A stretch of 64,000 nt of DNA from Saprospiraceae bacterium (GTDB lineage: Bacteria > Bacteroidota > Bacteroidia > Chitinophagales > Saprospiraceae): positions 477,501 through 541,500 of the forward strand of contig JADKGL010000026.1 of the NCBI GenBank assembly GCA_016722295.1. The letters run 5' to 3'. The position numbers were made by a program, and so were the translations under genes. Below the pieces are notes generated by a model. That model ran no database searches and was not told the DNA's origin. It worked only from the letters and a program-made list of their open reading frames with translations. Positions 57,339 through 64,000 of this stretch are shown piece by piece. Numbering within the stretch: position 1 is the stretch's first letter; every line of letters begins with the position of its first letter.

Positions 57339-57410
57339 ATTTTAGAGCTATTTCATCTTTACACTGTATTTTATAGTACAACAAATAAGTGTAATTTTTT
57401 TTGATTGCAC

Positions 57411-58823
57411 TTAATTCATTGCTTTAGTGAATTGATCAAGCAGCCAAGATTTTTCTACCATTCTGGCTTCGGTCTTAATCATTTTTATTAAATCTTTATT
57501 TTCTTCTTTAGTTCCACTAAAAGCGGAAGTACAAACGCGCAAAGTTAATTTTAAAAAATTGATATAGTATTCTCTATGGTATCCAAGTTCTTTATTGCGC
57601 TTAATCCAATTCATTGCTGATTGTACTTTATTAATGCAAAGCTCATACTCTTTTTGTTCAAATAATATTTTGATCACTTCAATTCGAGCATTGACTTCGA
57701 TCAATGGGTTTTTAAAAATATTTGAATTTAGAAGAACTAAGGCTTTTTATATTCTTGTTTTTCTTTATGGATTCTAGCTTTATTGAATTGATAATAGCTC
57801 TCACTGATGTCTTCATTGATTAATGGTTTATAGGATTCAAGATAATATTCAGCTTGTTCTATTTCTTTCATTCGAATACATAGAGATATGATGTTTTTAT
57901 AAGTTACACCATTCATTTTACCATTCTCCAGAAGCCATTTATGAATGACGCCATGATTGTATAAATGAAGTGTTTCGACATAAAACTCTGCATGAAATTG
58001 GTTAATTTTTTTGATACAATAATTTAATGCAATTTTTCCAAAAAACTGAAACTCGTTCAATCCCCAATTCAGCGAATTGGAATTCATCAATTCTTTGAAA
58101 GCAAAAAAATTGTTTTCGTCTTCTGAATTTTTAATCAATTTTATAGCCTTTAAATAAATTGAAATTTCTGGAATCTCGTCCCACTTTTTTGAATAGATTA
58201 AATCAATACTTTCTTTAATTAATGGAAAATGTATAGAGCTTGAACTGATGGATTCGATAGTAAGTAACTCAATATAATGATGCAATTTTTTAATGAGATG
58301 AGAGATGTCTAAATTTTCAATCAATGAATTGAAATTGGAATGATCGAATCTATTTGTAGTTGATTCAAATTGGCAGAGCTCATAAATCACTTCATATTTT
58401 TTCAAATTTTAGAGATAAGATGGAATCTTGTTCATCCAATTTTTTTAAAATAGTGCTATGTTGATTTTCAAATAGTCTATTCTGATTATTAATTCGCAGA
58501 AATTTTAAATAATTTAAATCGATATTATATTCAAGTTGCTGTTGATTTTGATCATAATAAAGAAATTTTTTTAAATAAGACAATAAGTCAGAAAAAAGCA
58601 GCCGAATGCTGACATCTTTATATTTCAAATTGGGATATAATTTTTCAAATACGTGGAGTTTAATTGTCGCAATGTCTCTGTTTTTCCTACTCAAAATCCC
58701 CTTACATTTTTGAAATTCTGCATAGTAATCTTCATCATGTTTTTTCAAAAATGCGGAAAATTTAGATTTTTCTTCCTCATTTAGAATAAAATAAAGCTCT
58801 AAAAAAGTATTTTTTTCTTTCAT
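57411..58823 (-). pseudogene. Cytosolic helical protein broken by two frameshifts
   Basis: Three consecutive minus-strand frames make one protein of about 470 aa: 58392-58823 (ends LSLKFEKI), 57737-58405 (starts KKYEVIYEL) and 57411-57704 (MIEVNARIEV). Removing one A from the A6 run near 58396 joins the first two as LSLKFEKYEVIYEL. Adding one A to the A5 run near 57739 joins the last two as QEYKKALVLLNSN. The repaired protein is a TPR-like helical repeat protein of a type common in Saprospiraceae; its function is unknown. It may be a decayed gene or an intact gene with sequencing errors. Confidence 0.75.
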
Positions 58824-58916
58824 TTTTAGTACAAAATTGTTTTATAAGTGTATTATAATCAGTTAGTTATATAAATTTAATAAAAAATTATAAGCTACAA
58901 AATACAGAATTTTTAG

Positions 58917-58947
58917 TTGATAAGCCATACAGCTCTATCTACATTTG
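58917..58947 (+). promoter_or_regulatory. Promoter (TTG -33, TACATTTG -7)
   Basis: TTG at 58917-58919, 20 bp, then TACATTTG at 58940-58947: a full Bacteroidota consensus. Leader of about 48 nt to the ATG at 59002. Confidence 0.6.
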
Positions 58948-59001
58948 TAGCATCAATATTATTAAACGAATATAATTATCCAATTTTAAAATATAATTAT
59001 C

Positions 59002-61218
59002 ATGAAACATAAACTTTTACTATTATTTTTCTTGAGCTTAATGCTCAATTTTTCACTTCAAAGTCAGTGTACTCCAGCATATAGTTTGACATGTGAAAAT
59101 GCACCAATTGTCAATGATGCAGATGAATTATCTGGGATTACTTGTATGATGCCAGCTATTCACAATTCGCCAGGTATACTTGGATGTAGAGATACTATAG
59201 GTGCTCCTGATTACAATACAGTTTGGTATAAATTTATCGCTAGAACTACATCTATTTCCTTTGAGGTACGAGCATTCAGTTGTCAAAATGTGGATGGATT
59301 ACAAGTTGGAATAATTGAAGATTGCAATCCTAATCGTTCGATAGTATGTGATCGAAATTGTATATATAATACTTCTTTAACCATCCAAGGCGCATTTGAA
59401 ATAGGTAATGTGTATTCATTGTTCTTGAGAGGCTGTAATGGCGCAATTTGTGACTATCAAATTACGGTAAATGGCTCAGGAACTGCTGGTCGGAGAATTC
59501 CCTTTTTGACATCAATCTATGAAGACACCAACAATAATTGTAGCTATGACAGTAACGAAAAGAGAAAAAGAGATGTCACAGTTATTGATAGTTTCAATCA
59601 AGTCAAAACGACTATTAGTCATCAGACTTATTACAATATTTTAAAATCAAATTATGGAAGACATTATTTCAAACTAGATTATAAAAATCCATATGCAACT
59701 ATTTGTTCAGATTGGCTTATACAGGATATTGATAGTTCAACAAAAGATATTAATCTAGAGTATGGAATTATGAGTTTTATCACTTGCCCATTGATGAATG
59801 TCGATGTAAATTTAAAGACTGTTGCACGGTTTTGTGAAATTTGGCAATATGACATTCACTACGCAAATATTGGGACCGAAACAGCAAAGAATGTTTCCAT
59901 TGCTTTGAAATTGGATAATCACATGGAGTATATTTCAAGCAGTATCCAACCGAGTTCTATTAATTTGCCATACTTGTACTTCAATCTGCCAGATGTCTCC
60001 ATGTTTGAGTCAGGCTATTTTATACTCAATGTAAAAAATGATTGTAACGCTACAAAGCCAGGAATGACCCATTGTGTAGAAGCACATATTTATCCCGATT
60101 CATTATGCAATGTTAGTACACTGTGGAATAAAGCAAGTTTAAAGATTTCATCTACTTGTGATAAAGATAAAGTCATCTTCGATATATGGAATTCAGGTAC
60201 AGGAGATATGGATCAGCTCAGCAAATATTTTATTGTAGAAGACGATATCCTGCCAATGCAAAGCTCTGAGTTTAAATTAAATAAAAATCAACATCTATTT
60301 ATCGAGCGCCCTTCGAATGGAAAGACCTATAGATTATTTGTAAATCAAGTTAAAAATCATCCTGGAAATTCTGCACCTACACTTGCTGTGGAATATTGTG
60401 GATATCAACAGAATCCGAATGTAGCGATGAGTTTGGGATATGTAAATATGTTCAAGGAAGATGATGAGGATCTTTTTGTAGATAAACAATGCAATCAATC
60501 AGTGTCATCATTTGATCCCAATGATAAGATTGGATCTCCTACAGGTTATGGTATCAATTCAATAATCGATAGAGCAAATTATATAGAGTATTTGATTCGA
60601 TTCCAAAATACTGGAACAGATACTGCATTTAAAGTTGTACTTAAAGATAAGTTAGATGATAATTTGGATCTTTCAAGCTTTGAGATGTTGGCAGCCTCTT
60701 CTCCAAATTATACCTATACGATAAAAGATAGACTACTTGAAGTAAGATTTTTGCGGATACTGCTTCCTCCACAAAGTCAAGATGATCCAGGTTCTCAAGG
60801 ATATTTTAAATTTAAAATTAAGCCAAATGCAAATGCAATTCTTGGAAGTAAAATTCATAATACAGCTGAAATTTACTTCGATTACAACCTTCCAGTAATT
60901 ACAAATCAAGTCAGTCATCAATTGTTAAAAGATATTATTTCTGTTGGACTAAATCCAGTGGATAAATTTAGAGATTTTGTGGCAATCATTCCAAACCCGA
61001 ATAGTGGTATTTTTTCTATAAAATTACATGAAAGATATGAACATGCTGATCTTCGAATATTGAATCAAATGGGTCAAACTGTGTTTACACAAAAAGGTAT
61101 AAAAAACAATTGTATAATCAGTAAATCACTACTTCCAGAAGGAATATACTATTTAGAGATTACAAAAAATCAACAACTAAAATTGAATTCTAAATTCATC
61201 GTCATAAAGAGTGAATAA
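59002..61218 (+). CDS. Large secreted protein with DUF11/DUF7619-like domain and T9SS tail
   Basis: 738 aa. Signal peptide (1-21), a Cys-rich N-terminal part (~22-155, many paired Cys such as CQNVDG and CDRNC), beta-sandwich repeats, then the signature SFDPNDKIG ... IEYLIRFQNTGTDTAFKVVLKDKLD (~510-630) of the DUF11/DUF7619 type. A T9SS type A tail follows (IPNPNSGIFSI). Inference: surface or extracellular structural protein. A terminator follows. Confidence 0.82.
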   Translation: MKHKLLLLFFLSLMLNFSLQSQCTPAYSLTCENAPIVNDADELSGITCMMPAIHNSPGILGCRDTIGAPDYNTVWYKFIARTTSISFEVRAFSCQNVDGLQVGIIEDCNPNRSIVCDRNCIYNTSLTIQGAFEIGNVYSLFLRGCNGAICDYQITVNGSGTAGRRIPFLTSIYEDTNNNCSYDSNEKRKRDVTVIDSFNQVKTTISHQTYYNILKSNYGRHYFKLDYKNPYATICSDWLIQDIDSSTKDINLEYGIMSFITCPLMNVDVNLKTVARFCEIWQYDIHYANIGTETAKNVSIALKLDNHMEYISSSIQPSSINLPYLYFNLPDVSMFESGYFILNVKNDCNATKPGMTHCVEAHIYPDSLCNVSTLWNKASLKISSTCDKDKVIFDIWNSGTGDMDQLSKYFIVEDDILPMQSSEFKLNKNQHLFIERPSNGKTYRLFVNQVKNHPGNSAPTLAVEYCGYQQNPNVAMSLGYVNMFKEDDEDLFVDKQCNQSVSSFDPNDKIGSPTGYGINSIIDRANYIEYLIRFQNTGTDTAFKVVLKDKLDDNLDLSSFEMLAASSPNYTYTIKDRLLEVRFLRILLPPQSQDDPGSQGYFKFKIKPNANAILGSKIHNTAEIYFDYNLPVITNQVSHQLLKDIISVGLNPVDKFRDFVAIIPNPNSGIFSIKLHERYEHADLRILNQMGQTVFTQKGIKNNCIISKSLLPEGIYYLEITKNQQLKLNSKFIVIKSE

Positions 61219-61242
61219 TTACAATATCTACTATTTTAAAAT

Positions 61243-61270
61243 AGCCTCCATCATTCTTGGGGGCTTTTTT
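61243..61270 (+). terminator. Rho-independent terminator
   Basis: AGCCTCC and GGGGGCT form a stem (one G-U pair) with a 9-nt loop, then six T, 25 bp after the stop codon. Confidence 0.8.
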
Positions 61271-61372
61271 ATTTTATGAACATACTCCAGTCCAGAATAT
61301 TTCAGTTTCATTTTAAGTACAATTAGTATCTTGCATAATAATTATGCATTTCATTCCTATAAAAATATTGAT

Positions 61373-61807
61373 ATGAATCTAGCCCCTCAATTTAAAATAT
61401 TAAATCAAAATCAAATCCCAGAGATAGCTAAGTTGGGGGTTCAACTCAATCCAAAGTTCTCAGAAGATCAGTTGCAAAACTATTTGCAACAAATGTTTCA
61501 GATGCCAACTTATTATTGTTTTGGACTTTACCATGAAGACAAATTGATCGGAATCTCCAGTGGCTGGATTACGATAAGATTCTATTCAGGAAAGCAACTT
61601 GAAGTTGATAATGTAGTGATCGATAAAATTTATCAATCCAAAGGCCTTGGTAAATTTTTCTTTGAACATATCGAACAATGGGCAAAGGAAAATGAATGTA
61701 AGACTATCGAACTTAATACTTATGTACGGAACATTCGTTCTCATAAATTTTACTACAATCACTCATACAGTATTTTAGGCTTTCATTTTTGGAAGGAATT
61801 GGAGTGA
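61373..61807 (+). CDS. GNAT family N-acetyltransferase
   Basis: 144 aa from the ATG at 61373. The acetyl-CoA binding region reads VDNVVIDKIYQSKGLGKFFFE (V at ~83; the Q/RxxGxG/A loop is QSKGLG), followed by ELNTYVRNIRSHKFYYNHSY, the usual C-terminal half of the fold. The acceptor is unknown. Confidence 0.85.
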   Translation: MNLAPQFKILNQNQIPEIAKLGVQLNPKFSEDQLQNYLQQMFQMPTYYCFGLYHEDKLIGISSGWITIRFYSGKQLEVDNVVIDKIYQSKGLGKFFFEHIEQWAKENECKTIELNTYVRNIRSHKFYYNHSYSILGFHFWKELE

Positions 61808-61815
61808 AGATAAAT

Positions 61816-61972
61816 AGATGATGGATAATAGTGAAAGGACAATAGTGAAAAGATAATGGTTAAAAGATAATAGTGAAAAGTAAAGTTAAAGTGGAAAGTG
61901 GAAGTAAATAGTAAAGAATTAATTATCACTATTAACTATCGACTAATTACTAACAACTAACAACTATTATCC
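61816..61972 (+). repeat. Low-complexity repeat spacer, second locus
   Basis: Purine-rich imperfect repeats (GATAATGGTTAAAAG, AATAGTGAAAAG, about 61819-61915) followed by pyrimidine-rich CTAAC units (61920-61965). It shares the 15-mer CGACTAATTACTAAC (61940-61954) and the overall build with 11147-11302. GGATAATAG near the left end and CTATTATCC near the right end are inverted copies. Confidence 0.75.
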
Positions 61973-61994
61973 CATTAATCCTTTTCTGACAAAT

Positions 61995-62051
61995 TGGCGA
62001 AAAGATAAAAACTTGAATCTGATTGACTTGGGCTAAAGTGCTTTTTCGCCA
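61995..62051. repeat. Inverted repeat TGGCGAAAA / TTTTCGCCA
   Basis: Perfect 9-bp arms at 61995-62003 and 62043-62051, 39 bp apart. Just upstream of the double palindrome and possibly part of the same control region. Confidence 0.5.
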
Positions 62052-62071
62052 TTTCAACAAGATTTTAGCAG

Positions 62072-62135
62072 TATTCACCAAAAAAGCATAAATTTGGTGA
62101 ATATATTCACCAAAAAGATGTATATTTGGTGAATA
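62072..62135. promoter_or_regulatory. Two exact tandem palindromic units, likely operator
   Basis: Each 32-bp unit is TATTCACCAAA, 10 bp spacer, TTTGGTGAATA (62072-62103 and 62104-62135). All four arms are identical or perfect complements and the units abut with no gap, so the two inner arms also make a gap-free 22-bp palindrome at 62093-62114. The array ends 11 bp before the ATG of the DUF4143 ATPase, where a repressor bound here would block transcription. Confidence 0.75.
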
Positions 62136-62146
62136 ATTTGATTTTT

Positions 62147-63280
62147 ATGATACAGCGTTCAATTTTAGAACTCATTCAAAAGCGATTATTCAAGGGAAAA
62201 GCGATTATTCTAATTGGTCCGAGACAAGTTGGAAAAACGACATTACTCAATCAATTGTGTATAGAAAATAAGCTTGAATATTTATTTTTTAATGGCGATG
62301 ACCCTATTGTACAACAGCAATTGAGTACAGCGAATACCCAAGGACTTAAGCAACTCCTAGGCAATTATAAAGTCATATTTGTTGACGAAGCACAGAGAAT
62401 CCAAAACATCGGATTAACACTCAAACTTATTACTGATCAAATGAAAGATATTCAAATTTTGGTTAGTGGATCATCTGCATTAGAGGTATCAGGCTTAATA
62501 AACGAACCTCTGACAGGACGCAAATGGGAATATGTGCTTTATCCTATTTCTTGGGTTGAATTTGTCCAATATAAAGGATATCTGGAAAGCTTACAACAAT
62601 TGGAACAAAGGCTCATATATGGAATGTATCCCGAAGTGATTACCCATCAAGGAGAAGAAAGACTAATTCTTCAACAGCTTATGGGAAGTTATTTATACCA
62701 AGATATATTGTCAATATCTGGAATAAGAAAACCTGAGATATTGGATAAATTGCTTCGCGCATTAGCGTTGCAATTAGGTCAAGAAGTTTCATATAATGAA
62801 CTCTCTAATTTACTTCAAATAGACAAGAACACTGTTCAAGAGTATATTCGTTTATTGGAAAAAGTATTCTTAATATTTAGATTACAGCCATTGGCTCGCA
62901 ATCTCAGAAATGAAATTAGCTCGACGCGCAAGATTTATTTTTATGACAATGGCATTCGCAAAGCAATCATTGCCAATTTCAATGAAGTTTCATTACGTCC
63001 AGATGTCGGGGCTCTGTGGGAAAATTTCCTGATTTCTGAGCGCATGAAGACATTGCATTATCAAGAACAATGGGTCAATCCTTATTTTTGGAGAACGAGC
63101 GCTCAGCAGGAAATAGATTATGTTGAAGAGCGTAATGGAATATTGCATGCATTTGAATTCAAATGGAACTCGAACAAAAAAGTCAAAGTGCCGAAATCTT
63201 TTATTCAAGCATATCCAGAATCATCTGCTACCATTATTAGTCCTGAAAACTTTTTTGATTTTGTGAGTGGAGCCTTATAG
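62147..63280 (+). CDS. AAA+ ATPase with DUF4143 domain
   Basis: 377 aa from the ATG at 62147. Walker A GPRQVGKTT (24-32), Walker B VIFVDEAQ (77-83, Asp80-Glu81), sensor motif LVSGSSALEV, then DUF4143 (~205-370). This includes a winged-helix-like segment (EVSYNELSNLLQIDKNTVQEY) and a restriction-nuclease-like core with QQEIDYVEER and AFEFKWN (Asp, Glu, Lys). Known: a widespread family of unclear role, often found in accessory gene sets. The helix-turn-helix and double palindrome suggest self-regulation; that is inference. Confidence 0.87.
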   Translation: MIQRSILELIQKRLFKGKAIILIGPRQVGKTTLLNQLCIENKLEYLFFNGDDPIVQQQLSTANTQGLKQLLGNYKVIFVDEAQRIQNIGLTLKLITDQMKDIQILVSGSSALEVSGLINEPLTGRKWEYVLYPISWVEFVQYKGYLESLQQLEQRLIYGMYPEVITHQGEERLILQQLMGSYLYQDILSISGIRKPEILDKLLRALALQLGQEVSYNELSNLLQIDKNTVQEYIRLLEKVFLIFRLQPLARNLRNEISSTRKIYFYDNGIRKAIIANFNEVSLRPDVGALWENFLISERMKTLHYQEQWVNPYFWRTSAQQEIDYVEERNGILHAFEFKWNSNKKVKVPKSFIQAYPESSATIISPENFFDFVSGAL

Positions 63281-63408
63281 TTGGATTGGTAGTAGTGTGA
63301 AACTCCGATCTTAGTTACTAGCTAGCAAATTAAAATACCATTTGTAATGTATAGATTTATAAACTTCACAATCGGAGAAGGAATTAAAATTAGTTGCAAA
63401 TATTATTA

Positions 63409-63950
63409 TCACATCTTTTCTAAAACTTTTAATGCTTCATTTACAGTTAACCCATTAGCTATAATTCTTCCTGATTTTGAACAAAGAGTTCCTGAGGGCC
63501 AACCAAAGATAGAAAATTCTCGATTTAAATTGACGATTGAACTTTCTCTAGTTATAATTCCAGGCATACCAATTTTTTCAATATTTTTTTAGAAACATTT
63601 CTGTGAATATAGTAGAAACAAGAAATTACTAATGTTTTCTTTTTATCTAAATTTTGCAGCTTTAATATCTCATCTGCACCCATTTTTGCTGTCCAAAGAT
63701 AGATATAAAAAGAATTGAATTCTGGATTTTCATGAATTATTTGACCTAAGCTCTTATAATAATATCCTTCATCTAATTCAATTTTGAATCTAGTAGCTGT
63801 ATCTACATATTCACCTAAGTATATGTCATATTTGTTTGAATAAGATAAGCTCTTGAAACCAACTATTTTATTTTTAATATCTTTAAAATTAAATTCAAAA
63901 TACTCGTCATCTATTTTTAAAATTATTGTATCCTTGAATAGCTGGAACAA
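63409..63950 (-). pseudogene. Hypothetical protein, frameshifted near its C-terminus
   Basis: The main frame (63552-63950) encodes a soluble protein (KIDDEYFEFNFKDIKNK ... YIHRNVSKKILKK) and then stops after 6 odd residues. One base away the frame continues as IGMPGIITRESS, NREFSIFGWPSGTLCSKSGR and ends ANGLTVNEALKVLEKM with TGA at 63409. Adding one A to the A6 run at about 63575-63580 joins them into ~180 aa. The start (TTG at 63950 or further upstream) is unclear. No family recognised. Confidence 0.5.
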
Positions 63951-64000
63951 GTAAAATTAACTTTGTTTCTTCGCCAATCCATTTTCTAATTCTTTGCACG
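63907..64000 (-). CDS. Possible C-terminal end of an upstream gene (partial)
   Basis: An open minus-strand frame enters from the right edge and reads RIRKWIGEETKLILLVPAIQ before a stop at 63907, overlapping the start of the frameshifted gene. Too short to identify; another frame also looks protein-like here, so a further frame break is possible. Confidence 0.25.
   Translation of the reverse strand, partial: VQRIRKWIGEETKLILLVPAIQGYNNFKNR

Noticed and set aside
63347..63592. 81-codon plus-strand frame near the right edge
   Set aside because: It lies antisense to the better supported, frameshifted C-terminal coding sequence on the minus strand.

Overview
This 64 kb window is AT-rich chromosomal DNA from a member of the Bacteroidota. 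The evidence is C-terminal type IX secretion (T9SS) sorting tails on several secreted proteins, T9SS parts of the PorP/SprF, PorE-like OmpA and PorW/SprE types, and many promoters with the Bacteroidota -7 element TANNTTTG. Several proteins, such as the iodotyrosine-deiodinase-like flavoprotein and the long secreted scaffold proteins, look like those of Saprospiraceae; that family placement is inference.

Layout. 1-793: 3' end of a 23S rRNA gene, 5S rRNA and a terminator. 0.9-8.5 kb: an Omp28-type T9SS protein, an SDR/IYD/dCTP deaminase operon, a SprB-repeat/dockerin-like T9SS protein and a retropepsin-PDZ protein. 8.7-13.4 kb: Bacteroidota-type PurF, a DinB-like protein and PaaZ, with low-complexity tandem repeats before paaZ. 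13.4-14.0 kb: a gene-free repeat island (string of hairpins, MITE-like element, second copy). 14-19 kb: small membrane and lipoproteins, a phosphopantetheinyl transferase, an AraC regulator, a possible structured ncRNA, a PlsC-like acyltransferase and a CxxCH T9SS protein. 19-24.7 kb: a tripartite RND efflux operon (adaptor, permease, TolC) whose permease is frameshifted. 24.7-31.3 kb: Mqo, GH113-like enzyme, thioredoxin-like protein, UvrD-type helicase, tRNA-Pro. 31.4-38.9 kb: LpxH, 3-hydroxyanthranilate dioxygenase, TPR protein, and a PorP/SprF - OmpA - CrcB cluster. 39-50 kb: cyanophycin synthetase, a BNR-type T9SS protein, MtaB, an LRR T9SS protein. 50.5-61.2 kb: outer-membrane beta-barrel protein, M23 peptidase, PorW/SprE, a gene broken in three pieces, and another T9SS protein. 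61.3-64 kb: GNAT acetyltransferase, a second low-complexity spacer, two tandem perfect palindromic units before a DUF4143 AAA ATPase, and a frameshifted gene at the edge.

The window is mostly housekeeping plus cell-surface biology: the PorP, OmpA and PorW proteins would help export and anchor the six T9SS cargo proteins also encoded here. Four reading-frame breaks were found, all at runs of 5-7 A, which points either to homopolymer errors in the assembly or to real decay. No CRISPR array, prophage, insertion sequence or recognised defence system was seen. The most unusual non-coding structures are the 64-bp double palindrome at 62072-62135, the repeat island at 13.4-14.0 kb, and the possible ncRNA at 17.38-17.61 kb.
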